A stretch of DNA of 64,000 nucleotides from Pedobacter schmidteae (GCF_900564155.1 NZ_LS999839.1:741097-805096), one strand, 5' to 3'. Counted from the first letter of the stretch, positions 1-9,182 are shown. Numbers and translations are program-made. Notes: generated by a model from the sequence alone, not told the origin.

Positions 1-1244
1 TCTTTTACCATCAGTTTCTTCTCATAGGCAAACTTGGTGGCAATGGTTTGAATATAAATATCTTCTACATCCTGAACGGCCTTTTCAGTCAGCACCTTAA
101 GTTCGGTATTTTCAAAAAATACAACCAACAGTAAATGAAACTTTGCAATGCGTTTTAAAAATGGAAGCTGCCTGTTCAGGGCCGACATACTTTCGAAATT
201 GGTAAAAAGAACAATCAGGCTCCGCTGTCTTAACGTACTCCGTACGCTGGAGTACAGCGCTTCCATATTCAACTCCAGATACCGTGTTTTTTCTTTGTAC
301 AATACTTCCATGATCCTACCCAACTGTGCAGGTCTGCGATCGGCAGGCACCACACTCCCAACTTGCTCTGCTATGGTAATCAATCCAGCCTTATCCTGTT
401 TTATCAGGGCTACATTTGAAAGCACCAGACTTGCATTTATGGCATAATCCAATAAGCTCAGTCCTTCAAAAGGCATCCTCATGGATCTCGACTTATCAAT
501 TATACAATACACATGCTGTGCTTTCTCGTCGGTAAAAGAGTTTACCATCAAATCCCCTTTCCTTGCAGTGGCTTTCCAGTTTACTGTACGATAGTCATCA
601 CCCGGGACATAATTTTTCACCTGGTCAAACTCCATGCTATGGCCTATGCGTCTGATTTTTTTAATGCCAAATTCGCTCAACCGATTAGAAATCGCCATCA
701 ATTCGTATTTGCGCAGTAGCAAAAAGGACGGGTAAACCGGAACGGTAGCTGCTTCACCAAAATTGAACCTTCGGGTAACCAATCGCAAGGGCGATTGCAC
801 ATACAAGCGGATCTGGCCAAAAATATATTCACCTCTTTTGGTAGGCCGTAAAGTATAAGCAATCACCTTTTTGGCACCCGATTTTAGGCTGCTTTTAAAC
901 CAGACATCTCTTTTCTGGAACTGAAAAGGAATCTCATCTATCATCCCAACGAAAATGCCAAATGAATAAAAGTTCTCAATATAAATCTGTAACTCATTGT
1001 CATCCCCATTACTTAGCCGTTCGGGCACCTCTCTTCTCAAAAAAACGGGGTGTTTTGCCCGGTACAAAAGGATCAGGTCAATCCCTGTCAACAACACAAA
1101 AAGCCCAAAAACAAAGTAAGGCAGGTCGCCTAACCACGGGATGAAGAAAGAAAAAAGAAACAAAGTTACACACAGTCCTATACCGGCAAAAAATCTTTTG
1201 CCCAGAAAAAGGTCTTTGTAATATTTTCTAAAAAAGGCTTTCAA
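1..1244 (-). CDS. DUF58 domain-containing protein (partial, 3' end outside window)
   Basis: The minus strand is open from a TTG at 1244 to the edge of the window, giving 414 codons without a stop. I translated this frame by hand. The N-terminus has two hydrophobic stretches (about residues 18-55), followed by a beta-rich region and then the DUF58 core with the motif GDDYRTVNWKATARKGDLMV. After it comes a von Willebrand A-like segment beginning IIDKSRSM, which resembles a MIDAS DxSxS site. DUF58 proteins regularly pair with MoxR ATPases, and MoxR lies 11 bp upstream here. The start is uncertain: no ATG is available in the spacer, TTG 1244 follows an AGGA closely, and an ATA further upstream is possible. 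Family assignment is strong; the exact role is unknown. Confidence 0.88.
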   Translation of the reverse strand, partial: MKAFFRKYYKDLFLGKRFFAGIGLCVTLFLFSFFIPWLGDLPYFVFGLFVLLTGIDLILLYRAKHPVFLRREVPERLSNGDDNELQIYIENFYSFGIFVGMIDEIPFQFQKRDVWFKSSLKSGAKKVIAYTLRPTKRGEYIFGQIRLYVQSPLRLVTRRFNFGEAATVPVYPSFLLLRKYELMAISNRLSEFGIKKIRRIGHSMEFDQVKNYVPGDDYRTVNWKATARKGDLMVNSFTDEKAQHVYCIIDKSRSMRMPFEGLSLLDYAINASLVLSNVALIKQDKAGLITIAEQVGSVVPADRRPAQLGRIMEVLYKEKTRYLELNMEALYSSVRSTLRQRSLIVLFTNFESMSALNRQLPFLKRIAKFHLLLVVFFENTELKVLTEKAVQDVEDIYIQTIATKFAYEKKLMVK

Positions 1245-1255
1245 TATTCCTGTTT

Positions 1256-2233
1256 TTATCTGGGTACTTCCATTTTCTGTATAATCTGGGCCACCACATC
1301 GTTTGTGGTCACTCCCTCCATTTCTTTGTCCGGCGTTAACATAATCCGGTGTGCCAGTACTGGCGGCGCCACTTTTATAATGTCTTCAGGCGTGACAAAA
1401 TCGCGTCCCTGCATGGCTGCAAAAGCTTTGGCCCCATTTATAATGGCGAGTGACGCACGTGGCGAAGCCCCTAAATACAATGATTTATTGTTCCTTGTTT
1501 CATGTGTGATTTTTGCGACATACTCAATCAGCTTAGGCTCTACATGCAAAGCCCTTATAATGCGGCGGCAGGACCTGATCTGATCAATGCTTAAAACAGC
1601 TTTAACTGCTTTCAACTCATCATCTAACTTTTGCTGGTGCTGATTCAACAGAATGGCAGTTTCTTCTTCCAAGGTAGGATATCTGACTTCTATTTTAAAC
1701 AGGAAACGGTCAAGTTGCGCCTCGGGCAAACGATAAGTCCCCTCCTGCTCAATCGGATTTTGTGTAGCCAATACCATAAATGGTTCATCCATCGCATAGG
1801 TATGCCCATCTACCGTAATCTGCCGCTCTTCCATCACTTCGAATAAAGCAGATTGCGTTTTTGCCGGTGCCCGATTAATCTCATCTACCAGCACAATGTG
1901 ACCAAAGATGGGCCCCTTTCGGTATTCAAAAGTGGCCGATCGTGGATCGAAAACAGAGGTACCCAGTACATCCGATGGCATCAGATCGGGGGTAAACTGA
2001 ATACGTGAAAAAGTAGCATCGATACTTTTAGCCACCAATTTGGCACTTAAGGTTTTGGCTACCCCCGGTACACCTTCCAAAAGCACATGCCCATCGGCAA
2101 GCAAACCAGCAATTAAAAAATCAATGGTATCTTTTTGGCCAACAATAATACTGCCCAGTGTTTGTCTGATCTGTTCTACTGCAGTATTCAGCTGCGTGAG
2201 ATCGGTTCTTTGATTAAACATTTCCGCTTCCAT
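1256..2233 (-). CDS. MoxR family AAA+ ATPase
   Basis: 325 residues, normal length for MoxR. Walker A GVPGVAKT is at 54-61, Walker B LVDE at 115-118, sensor-1 TQNP near 157-160, and the LPEAQLDRF segment with the arginine finger near 169-177. A C-terminal AAA lid follows. MoxR proteins are thought to act as chaperone-like ATPases that insert cofactors or activate VWA-domain partners; the DUF58 protein downstream is the probable partner. The ATG at 2233 lies 3 bp after the stop of the DUF4350 gene, so translational coupling is likely. An internal ATG at codon 5 is an alternative start. Confidence 0.95.
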   Translation of the reverse strand: MEAEMFNQRTDLTQLNTAVEQIRQTLGSIIVGQKDTIDFLIAGLLADGHVLLEGVPGVAKTLSAKLVAKSIDATFSRIQFTPDLMPSDVLGTSVFDPRSATFEYRKGPIFGHIVLVDEINRAPAKTQSALFEVMEERQITVDGHTYAMDEPFMVLATQNPIEQEGTYRLPEAQLDRFLFKIEVRYPTLEEETAILLNQHQQKLDDELKAVKAVLSIDQIRSCRRIIRALHVEPKLIEYVAKITHETRNNKSLYLGASPRASLAIINGAKAFAAMQGRDFVTPEDIIKVAPPVLAHRIMLTPDKEMEGVTTNDVVAQIIQKMEVPR

Positions 2234-2236
2234 AAT

Positions 2237-3418
2237 TTATTGGGCTTGTTTATAAAATTTCTCTATTAATTTATTCAGGTTAATCAGCTGATCGTCGTTA
2301 ACCACAACAGCCTTATTTACCTTGTTTATCGCATCCATCAATTCCCGTACAAGACTTTCATTCACCTCCGATTTCTGTAAAAGGGCGGCAATAAACTCCT
2401 CATCCAGTTTTGCTGTTTTGAGCCGGTAATGGCTCCGCACATACTCCAGGAAATAGTTAATTTTCTTTTGTACAATATCCCTGTTGTCACGTTGCTGATA
2501 ATAAACCTTACCTACAACTTTCACAAAATCTACCGAAGTATTCTTCAACGGCTCAATAACTGGTATGATGCGTTGCCTGCGTTTCATTTCAAAAATGACG
2601 AATATCAATAAGCCTGTCAAGGCCAGGTAATAAGCCCAGCGTAGCTGATCGTGCTGAAACAATACCCGAAGTACCGATGCATCGTCTACATTACCACGCG
2701 TATTATTTTCGTCCCATATCACTTTTTCGGCAACCGGCAAAAAAGAAAGAACTTTGGCCACATAAGCAGCCCCCGAAGGATTCAATAAATTATAATTACT
2801 GAGCAATTGCGGACTTGGTAATAAATACAGTGCACCTTTACCAAAGGTATATTTTACGAAACTTACTGCACCTGCATCATTTCTACCTAGTGCTGTAGCT
2901 CGCGATGTATCTACCGAACTAAAATACTGGTCGCCCAGCCCTTTATCAAACACAAACCCTTCCTTTTTCTTTAAAGCCGGATTCACAAAATTAAGTTTTG
3001 TTCCCTTCTTTTTTTCGTAGTTAAAAACTGAATTCATTTTCAACTTTAAGGTATCTCCCAACACCCCTCCCAGCTGGTAAGCTGCAATAAACACGTTATT
3101 GCCCCTTTGCATATATTTCACCAACTCCTCGTAATCATATTCATCCATTTTTACCTCACCAGCAATCAGCAAATAATTGGTATTAGTAAAATTATGCCCC
3201 TTTAAAGTGTTATAAACGGGCAACCTGGAAGGGCTGATTACTGCTTTCGGATAAATACTCTTCAGCTCATGGTATAAAATATAAGTACCGAAGGGAATCT
3301 TGTCTTCCTTTAAATAAGTTGGTGTCCAATCGGTAGGTTTGGGTTTATAGTACTGTGCAATTAAATACAACAGCATCACGATGGCACTTCCAATCAGATA
3401 TAGTCTTAAACCCTTCAT
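2237..3418 (-). CDS. DUF4350 domain-containing membrane protein
   Basis: 393 residues. It has one membrane segment at about 7-25, an extracytoplasmic domain of about 230 residues, a second membrane segment at about 262-280 (WAYYLALTGLLIFVIF), and a cytoplasmic tail rich in charged residues. The extracytoplasmic part resembles the DUF4350 fold, related to GATase-1-like domains (LIAGEVKMDEYDYEELVKYM). Its start overlaps the end of the DUF4129 gene by 4 bp. Proteins of this family occur in MoxR/DUF58 clusters and their molecular role is not established. Confidence 0.85.
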   Translation of the reverse strand: MKGLRLYLIGSAIVMLLYLIAQYYKPKPTDWTPTYLKEDKIPFGTYILYHELKSIYPKAVISPSRLPVYNTLKGHNFTNTNYLLIAGEVKMDEYDYEELVKYMQRGNNVFIAAYQLGGVLGDTLKLKMNSVFNYEKKKGTKLNFVNPALKKKEGFVFDKGLGDQYFSSVDTSRATALGRNDAGAVSFVKYTFGKGALYLLPSPQLLSNYNLLNPSGAAYVAKVLSFLPVAEKVIWDENNTRGNVDDASVLRVLFQHDQLRWAYYLALTGLLIFVIFEMKRRQRIIPVIEPLKNTSVDFVKVVGKVYYQQRDNRDIVQKKINYFLEYVRSHYRLKTAKLDEEFIAALLQKSEVNESLVRELMDAINKVNKAVVVNDDQLINLNKLIEKFYKQAQ

Positions 3419-4134
3419 AATGCTTTTACATTAAAGCGGTCAAAACTACTTTTAATTGCCCCAAAACCTACCTTATCAATCGAAAAATCACCATACCAGA
3501 TGTACTCAAATTGTAAGGTCAGCACTGTAAACTGCCTTTTCATTTCCGTCTCGGTAATTTCGGAGACATAAGCCTGGTTGGTTTTTTCCGGCTGCCAATA
3601 AATTATTTCCTTATCATTTAGCAACTTTAGCGAGTGCAAATAGAGTAAGCGCACAGCCAACCGGTAATTGCCTTCGGCTACGGCTTTTGCAATCGCATCA
3701 TTAAAATTGATTTCATGAATATTTTCGACAGATTCCTGATAGGGTACATCTATAGCTTTTGCTTTACCGGCAAAGATCTTCAAATCAAGACCAATTAGTT
3801 TGATCACCACAAAAATAACCAGCGCAGCGGCAATCAAAATAACCAGATACTTGATGACTCCACCCGAATACTTGTTCGTTAACATCCCGTCAATTAGTTC
3901 CCAAAACCATCTCCAGAACCGGCCCCACCAATTGTTTACAGGCACCACTTCGTCATAGCGGAATGCCTTCTCCAAGTGATATTCCTTTATTTTCTGCTGA
4001 TCAAAAGTCCTTAGAACTACAGCGGCACTATCATTTTTCAGCTCTATCTTTTTTGTGGGGACATGTACTGATAGCCCCTGCGAAAAGCTGCTGGAAGTTA
4101 TAAACAATAAAAACACAAAGAGCGCTCTGCACAT
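3415..4134 (-). CDS. DUF4129 domain-containing protein
   Basis: 239 residues from the ATG at 4134. I prefer this start to one 15 codons upstream because it is preceded at about 8 nt by GGAGGAG, a strong Shine-Dalgarno that is rare in this window, and because it puts a signal peptide (MCRALFVFLLFITSSSFSQG) at the N-terminus. A membrane helix lies at about 89-112. The C-terminal DUF4129 domain includes EGNYRLAVRLLYLHSLKLL, a helical segment typical of the family (transglutaminase-associated, MoxR clusters). The function is unknown; it is probably part of the same membrane assembly as its neighbours. Confidence 0.85.
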   Translation of the reverse strand: MCRALFVFLLFITSSSFSQGLSVHVPTKKIELKNDSAAVVLRTFDQQKIKEYHLEKAFRYDEVVPVNNWWGRFWRWFWELIDGMLTNKYSGGVIKYLVILIAAALVIFVVIKLIGLDLKIFAGKAKAIDVPYQESVENIHEINFNDAIAKAVAEGNYRLAVRLLYLHSLKLLNDKEIIYWQPEKTNQAYVSEITETEMKRQFTVLTLQFEYIWYGDFSIDKVGFGAIKSSFDRFNVKAL

Positions 4135-4135
4135 A

Positions 4136-5011
4136 TTAATACTCCTCCAAACCCGTAGCATCATCTTTAGTTTGACCAAACTGATTGATCCGGTCCATCA
4201 GTCCAGTGCTTTCCTGCACTTCTACCAGATTAAAATAAACCATTGCTACCCCGATAAAGGGGATCATCATAAATACATAGCTTAAATTCTGAATAATGGC
4301 ACCAATAATAAGCATAACCATCTTCCATTCCTCCAGCCCTGGAATAAAGGTACCTACCATGGTCAGGATCATGCCTGGTACAGCGGCAAACATCATGCAG
4401 GCATAGGCAATCATAAAAATGATAAATATAGTTCCGGCAGTTACCCACCACTGGTCTTTCAGCAGCTTAAAAGAACGACTAAAGGCATAGCTAAAATCTG
4501 AATTTTCAAGTACCATGATAGGAAAAAACAAACACATTGCCGGAAAAACATAGAAGCCAGGTATCAAACACAGCATAAATGCAAAAACAACAAACAGCAT
4601 CAGGAAAATATTACTAAAAAATACCCTGAAAAAATAATACTTAAAGTAAGCCCATACCTCTTCCGGACTGGGTGCGACCTTTCCTTTCTGAATGTACAAA
4701 GCAATAAAACTGAGTGTAGATACAGTTATTGCAGCACTGGTACCCATAGAGAATAAGATGACCAAAAAATAATTAAGGGTAAAAACGCTTCCCATATTAG
4801 CAAATGCCGATGGGTTACCAGCATTTGAAATCATCCCTTGTACACTCAACTGTTGCATTACCGAAGCAACTATCCCGGCCAGGACAAAGAAGCCGCACAG
4901 GTAAACAAATACTTTCAACAGGGCCCTGAGATTTTCTCTGACAAACAAAAAAGTATCATTTATGATCTCTCCGAAAGCTCTGACCTTTTTAAATTCAATT
5001 TTTTCTGACAT
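4136..5011 (-). CDS. Polytopic membrane protein of the MoxR/DUF58 operon
   Basis: 291 residues with about six hydrophobic helices, among them FVYLCGFFVLAGIVASVM near 36-53 and YFLVILFSMGTSAAITVSTL near 80-99. There is a soluble start (MSEKIEFKKVRAFGEIINDTF) and a charged tail. It resembles the poorly characterised proteins found between SpoIIM-like and DUF4129 genes in Bacteroidota and has loose similarity to DUF4013 or glycerophosphodiesterase membrane domains. No catalytic residues can be identified. It overlaps the upstream gene by 17 bp, and its stop is 1 bp before the next start, so it is firmly inside the operon. Confidence 0.75.
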   Translation of the reverse strand: MSEKIEFKKVRAFGEIINDTFLFVRENLRALLKVFVYLCGFFVLAGIVASVMQQLSVQGMISNAGNPSAFANMGSVFTLNYFLVILFSMGTSAAITVSTLSFIALYIQKGKVAPSPEEVWAYFKYYFFRVFFSNIFLMLFVVFAFMLCLIPGFYVFPAMCLFFPIMVLENSDFSYAFSRSFKLLKDQWWVTAGTIFIIFMIAYACMMFAAVPGMILTMVGTFIPGLEEWKMVMLIIGAIIQNLSYVFMMIPFIGVAMVYFNLVEVQESTGLMDRINQFGQTKDDATGLEEY

Positions 5012-5963
5012 AGGAATTGTATTGATTGCGTTTTATTAATTGAACAGGATATAGGATCACATACCAGATGATAAACAGTAGTGAACCTCCCAAAATACTA
5101 ATGCTTAACCACAGGGGCATATCGGTGTATCGCGTAACGAAGCCCTCAAAAAAAGCAGCTACAATAAGAACAGGCACAATGCCCAGCGCCATTTTGGTCC
5201 CGTCTTTAGCACTATTTTTAAAGGCCTGCATTCTGGTGTACGTTTTAGGAAAAAGCAAACCATGTCCAAGCACCAGCCCGGCTGCTCCCGCCATGATGAT
5301 AGAAGCAATTTCAAGGGTTCCATGTATCCAGATCACCAGTATGGATTCAAGCCCAAGCCCCTTACTAAAAAAATAATATTCAAATGATCCAAGCATAATC
5401 CCATTTCTAAGCAACATAAAAACGGGCCCTATACCCAAAAATATACCACTTACAAACATCAGTAAAGAGACATAAATATTATTAGCGCCAATTTGAAGGA
5501 ACATGGCCACAGGTCCTTGTCGTTTATAAACGCCGAAGGGGTCTCCTTTAGCAATATTTTCATTAGTCATGTTTACATAACCATCGCCCATGATAAGCCT
5601 TACAAAAGCATCATCATATTTTGCCGACAATACGCCTATAGCTCCCGAAATCACAAAAAAGATAAAAGCATACAGCAATTGTCTGCGGTAGGTATAAAAC
5701 AGAACCGGCAATTCATATTTCCAGAAAATCAGAAAACGGTTGCTGTCTTCTTTTTTATTTTTATAAATAGACTGGTGCAGTACCGATGCCAATCCATTTA
5801 AGTAAGCTGTAGTTTTAGATTTAGGGTAAAATGTTTTAGCATAAGCCAGGTCATTGGTGATGTCTATAAACCGCTCAGCAAGTTCATCCGGACTACTTGT
5901 TTGTAGTTGCTCATAGGATTTCCATTTCCCTGAATTCTGTTTAACAAACAAAGCCTCTCTCAT
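4995..5963 (-). CDS. Stage II sporulation protein M (SpoIIM)-like membrane protein
   Basis: 322 residues from the ATG at 5963; a longer reading from 6005 uses a non-ATG start and adds 14 residues that look non-native. The N-terminal third is cytoplasmic and helical. About five membrane segments follow, with the SpoIIM-type stretch GIFLGIGPVFMLLRNGIMLG and the conserved WIHGTLEIASIIMAGAAGLV. In endospore formers SpoIIM is part of the DMP engulfment complex. In non-sporulating Bacteroidota the homologue is fixed in MoxR/DUF58/RDD operons and its role is unknown. This is the first gene of the operon and diverges from the RDD gene at 6059. Confidence 0.85.
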   Translation of the reverse strand: MREALFVKQNSGKWKSYEQLQTSSPDELAERFIDITNDLAYAKTFYPKSKTTAYLNGLASVLHQSIYKNKKEDSNRFLIFWKYELPVLFYTYRRQLLYAFIFFVISGAIGVLSAKYDDAFVRLIMGDGYVNMTNENIAKGDPFGVYKRQGPVAMFLQIGANNIYVSLLMFVSGIFLGIGPVFMLLRNGIMLGSFEYYFFSKGLGLESILVIWIHGTLEIASIIMAGAAGLVLGHGLLFPKTYTRMQAFKNSAKDGTKMALGIVPVLIVAAFFEGFVTRYTDMPLWLSISILGGSLLFIIWYVILYPVQLIKRNQYNSYVRKN

Positions 5964-6042
5964 ATATTTTGGTAAGCGTACAATTTTGCGGCAAAATAGG
6001 GACAAAAAAACATTTTACAAGAAATTAATTCAACATCAATAT

Positions 6043-6050
6043 TATATTTG
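6043..6050 (+). promoter_or_regulatory. Putative -7 element TATATTTG for the RDD gene
   Basis: An exact match to the Bacteroidota -7 consensus TAnnTTTG, ending 8 nt before the ATG at 6059. No TTTG is seen at the expected -33 distance. If used, the mRNA would have almost no leader. Confidence 0.4.
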
Positions 6051-6058
6051 AATAATCT

Positions 6059-6802
6059 ATGGAAACAATCAAGGTAAACACCAGCCAGCATGTAGAAATC
6101 GACTATCCTGTAGCAGGTTTGGGCGAGCGAATAGCAGCAAGACTGATAGACCTGGCTATTTTTTTAGGCCTGTACATCATTTTTTTACTCTTGATTGCAC
6201 TAACCGGCCTTTCGGCAGGAATGGATAACACTCCTTATCTCATCATTGGCTTATTGATCATTTATGGCGCAAGCTATGTTTTCTACAACCTCATCTGCGA
6301 GATTTTTATGAACGGGCAATGTGTGGGCAAACGGGTGATGAAAATAAAAGTAATTAGCCTTGATGGTAGCCAGGCCAGCATAGGTCAGTATTTTATCCGA
6401 TGGCTGTTTCGTCTGGTCGATTTTGGTTTAACGGCACAGGTTGGAGGGCTCATTTGCATTGCAGTATCAACAAATAAACAGCGCATTGGAGATATCGTTG
6501 CAGGCACTACCGTTATCAAAACTATTCCACGTACCAACTTTAACCACATTGCCTTTCATCCGGTTGAGGAGGAATATGTTCCTGTTTTTAGTCATGTCAA
6601 TATGCTTAGCGACCGCGATATAGAGTTGATTCATGAAGTAATTGCCACTTATTACAAAACTTACAATACCGAATTGATTTATGCCTTATCGGCAAAGGTT
6701 GCGTCATTACTTTCTGTAACTATTCCTGCAGGCATGAACGAGATGGATTTTTTAAAAACAGTAGTTAAAGATTACAACCACCTCACCTCAATTGCCATAT
6801 AA
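6059..6802 (+). CDS. RDD family membrane protein
   Basis: 247 residues. An RDD domain occupies about 15-150: it starts with GLGERIAARLIDLAIFLGLY, where the Arg-Asp pair that names the family is visible, and has three hydrophobic segments (near 31-50, 62-80 and 120-140). NGQCVGKRVMKIKVI is the second conserved RDD motif. The C-terminal 95 residues are soluble and acidic. RDD proteins are often linked to SpoIIM/MoxR genes and some act as ion antiporters. The stop codon abuts that of the convergent GDSL gene at 6803. Confidence 0.88.
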   Translation: METIKVNTSQHVEIDYPVAGLGERIAARLIDLAIFLGLYIIFLLLIALTGLSAGMDNTPYLIIGLLIIYGASYVFYNLICEIFMNGQCVGKRVMKIKVISLDGSQASIGQYFIRWLFRLVDFGLTAQVGGLICIAVSTNKQRIGDIVAGTTVIKTIPRTNFNHIAFHPVEEEYVPVFSHVNMLSDRDIELIHEVIATYYKTYNTELIYALSAKVASLLSVTIPAGMNEMDFLKTVVKDYNHLTSIAI

Positions 6803-7519
6803 TTATCTGAATGTTTTAACGACTGCAGCACCAACTGCAGATGCCCATTGCGCATGCATTTTTTCTGCATAGTGTAAGCCGTCATCAGCAACAAGTGTTT
6901 TATCTGTCAATGCCTTTCTCGAATCATTGGTAATATCAGTATAGCTGATGCCCAAAGTCAATGTTTCTGCTTTATTGATGGCATTAAATGCATCTATTTC
7001 GGTGGCAATAACCTGCTGATCCCGACCGCTCCCCAATCCAAAAGGTGTTACCCCCCAATCGGGGATAGATACCACAAACACATGGGCTTTATCCCCCCCT
7101 GCAAAGTCCAGGGCTGTTTGCAACAGGGTTCTAAACTCAGTTTTATACTTTTCTTTCGACTCTCCCCTATATTGATTATTTACACCAATCAGCAAAGTAA
7201 CCACACTGAATTTTTGTTTCAATGCGGCCAATTTGATCGCCTCCTGCAATTCGCTACTTGTCCAGCCGGTCTTAGCGATGATGTAAGGCTTACCCACATC
7301 CAGCCCTTCAGTTTTTAACTGGCTGTACAACTGATAAGGGAAATTACTTTCCAAAGGCACCGATTCGCCGATGGTATAGGAATCGCCCAGGGCCAGGTAA
7401 GAAATTTTATGATCAGAAGAGCCTGCAATAAATGTTGTGGTATTCGTCATGGAATTGAAACTGTTTTTTTGGCAGCCCAATATTACCACTAATGAAAGAA
7501 TTATCACATACAATTTCAT
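6803..7519 (-). CDS. SGNH/GDSL hydrolase, lipoprotein
   Basis: 238 residues. A lipoprotein signal with lipobox VILGC places the lipidated Cys at residue 16. The SGNH blocks are visible: GDSYT with the nucleophile Ser47, GVNNQ near 113-117 (block III Asn), and DGLH at about 213-216 supplying Asp and His. Family members are esterases or lipases acting on acyl or acetyl esters. The substrate cannot be inferred. It is probably anchored in the envelope and transcribed alone. Confidence 0.88.
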   Translation of the reverse strand: MKLYVIILSLVVILGCQKNSFNSMTNTTTFIAGSSDHKISYLALGDSYTIGESVPLESNFPYQLYSQLKTEGLDVGKPYIIAKTGWTSSELQEAIKLAALKQKFSVVTLLIGVNNQYRGESKEKYKTEFRTLLQTALDFAGGDKAHVFVVSIPDWGVTPFGLGSGRDQQVIATEIDAFNAINKAETLTLGISYTDITNDSRKALTDKTLVADDGLHYAEKMHAQWASAVGAAVVKTFR

Positions 7520-7572
7520 AAATACATTTACGCAGAAAAATGGTGTAAGGTTTTAGCAACACCCGGTAAATG

Positions 7573-7908
7573 TTAATGTATATGTATCATTTTGAAAATA
7601 TAACTCATCAATATAACCGTACCTGTAATCAGATATAAAATTTTAATGAGCAGCGAATAATCCTTTTTTGTAAAAAAATTGGCCGGTATGGCAATCATAA
7701 AAGTAAGCAGCAGAGGGATTGTTGCAGGGTACAAATGAAAACTCTCCTGCCACTCTCCTTTTAGCAAAGCCAAAAACGAGCGCTGAAAACCACAACCTGG
7801 ACAGTCAATACCTGTCAAGGCTTTAAATGGGCAGGGCAGAAAAAAATTATCCGCCTGATCTAACAAAAAAGACCAGGCGGATAAAATATATAAGTTAACC
7901 AATAACAA
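7573..7908 (-). CDS. DUF2752 domain-containing protein
   Basis: 111 residues, three hydrophobic segments. The segment CPFKALTGIDCPGCGFQRSF is the hallmark DUF2752 motif, with three Cys residues and Gly-Cys-Gly. The start at 7908 directly abuts the stop of the gene encoded upstream (7909), so the two are probably translated together. Function unknown; small DUF2752 proteins are common in Bacteroidota, often beside DUF5684- or TM2-type membrane proteins. Confidence 0.85.
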   Translation of the reverse strand: MLLVNLYILSAWSFLLDQADNFFLPCPFKALTGIDCPGCGFQRSFLALLKGEWQESFHLYPATIPLLLTFMIAIPANFFTKKDYSLLIKILYLITGTVILMSYIFKMIHIH

Positions 7909-8391
7909 TTAAGCGTTAGGAGTTGTTGGTGGCTGATTAAACGGATCATTAGTTCCGAAAGGGTTATTTGCCCCAAAAGGATTATTCGTTCCGTTAAAAC
8001 CTTGTTGTGCTTCTGCAGCAGAAGGGCCTAAGTATTTAGCATCGCCAAATCCCAGCATAGGGACAAATACAAATGGCAATAATATCATACCTACGGTATA
8101 TCCTTCTGTTTTACCAAAACTTTTGCTCAACAGGTTATACAACCAGATACCGAATACAATATTCACACATGGGATAATTAACCAAAGAATCCATATCATT
8201 GGCTTACCCACAATTTCAATCAGCACAATTAAATTATAAATAGGGACAATTGCTGCCCAGCCTGGTTTTCCGGCTTTTACAAAAATTTTCCATAGCCCGG
8301 CGTAAACCAAAACGACTATTGCGAGCCAAAAAATGACCATTCCGGCACCTATGCCTGCTCCGGCTGCCGCGTACTCTGAGTTGTAATCCAT
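7909..8391 (-). CDS. DUF5684-like small membrane protein with NPFG repeats
   Basis: 160 residues. Three or four membrane segments (about 18-38, 48-66, 70-88 and 97-115) include GKPGWAAIVPIYNLIVLIEI and the WxxIPxxNI pattern of the DUF5684 / signal-peptidase-I-associated family. The C-terminal 40 residues are low-complexity, with three copies of NNPFG or NDPF. It forms a two-gene unit with the DUF2752 protein. No enzymatic residues are visible. Confidence 0.75.
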   Translation of the reverse strand: MDYNSEYAAAGAGIGAGMVIFWLAIVVLVYAGLWKIFVKAGKPGWAAIVPIYNLIVLIEIVGKPMIWILWLIIPCVNIVFGIWLYNLLSKSFGKTEGYTVGMILLPFVFVPMLGFGDAKYLGPSAAEAQQGFNGTNNPFGANNPFGTNDPFNQPPTTPNA

Positions 8392-8476
8392 AGTTTGTTT
8401 TTTTAAGTAGTTTGGTGTAAATATAACACTTGCCTACAAAAAAGGAAGACAATCCGGCAATTTTTTTCGATATAGT

Positions 8477-9172
8477 TTAAAACAGCTCCATCTGAAATAG
8501 CGTAGCGATATGGAATTTCAGTTTCTGTTTAACTTCTTTCATATCAATAGGGTAGCCTAGTTCGCGTTGCATGGAAGTGACATCTTTATCGTCAATACCA
8601 CAGGGCACAATATTTTTAAAATAATCCAGATCGGCATTTACATTAAAAGCAAAGCCGTGCATCGTTACCCATCGGCTACACCTCACACCCATTGCACAAA
8701 TTTTCCGGGCTTTATCATTATCTGCATCCAGCCACACCCCTGTAAACCCCGGATATCTGCCCGCAGCGATGCCATAATCAGCCAGTGTTAAAATCACAGC
8801 CTCCTCCAATGTCCGCAGATATAAATGAATGTCGGTAAAAAAGTTATCCAGGTCTAAAATCGGGTAGCCTACAAGCTGCCCCGGCCCGTGATAAGTAATA
8901 TCACCACCACGGTTTATTTTATAATAAGTAGCGGCTTTAGCCTCCAACTCCTGTTCATTCAGCAAAAGATTCTCAGGTTTACCGCTCTTACCCAGCGTGT
9001 ATACATGTGGATGCTCGCAAAAAACCAGATAATTAGGTGTTTCCAGCTGCGTATGATCATTCCGGTTTTGCGTTTTTAAAGCTACAGTCTGATCAAAAAC
9101 AAGCTCCTGCTTGTTCCAGGCTTCCTGATAATCAACAAGCCCCCAGTCAATATATTCAACTTTTTTATTCAT
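8477..9172 (-). CDS. lipB: Octanoyl-[acyl-carrier-protein]:protein N-octanoyltransferase LipB
   Basis: 231 residues from the ATG at 9172; a TTG six codons upstream would overlap the preceding gene. LipB moves octanoate from ACP to the lipoyl domains of 2-oxoacid dehydrogenases and GcvH. The family motif RGGDITYHGPGQ is present, with catalytic Lys (in RKICAMGVR, about 157) and Cys (in IVPCGI, about 191). Full length. It follows the phosphopantetheinyl transferase gene by 10 bp; both act on acyl-carrier chemistry. Confidence 0.95.
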   Translation of the reverse strand: MNKKVEYIDWGLVDYQEAWNKQELVFDQTVALKTQNRNDHTQLETPNYLVFCEHPHVYTLGKSGKPENLLLNEQELEAKAATYYKINRGGDITYHGPGQLVGYPILDLDNFFTDIHLYLRTLEEAVILTLADYGIAAGRYPGFTGVWLDADNDKARKICAMGVRCSRWVTMHGFAFNVNADLDYFKNIVPCGIDDKDVTSMQRELGYPIDMKEVKQKLKFHIATLFQMELF

Positions 9173-9182
9173 TTCACAAAAT

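Noticed and set aside
148..1144. Short plus-strand ORFs at the left end (148-447, 513-719, 962-1144)
   Set aside because: They lie opposite a continuous minus-strand DUF58 frame that carries recognisable motifs; they are shadows.
4135..4179. Longer version of the DUF4129 gene starting at 4179
   Set aside because: It overlaps the upstream gene by 44 bp, while ATG 4134 follows a strong GGAGGAG site and yields a signal peptide.
4230..4451. 73-codon minus ORF inside the membrane protein gene
   Set aside because: Alternative frame of a clear polytopic membrane protein gene; no independent evidence.
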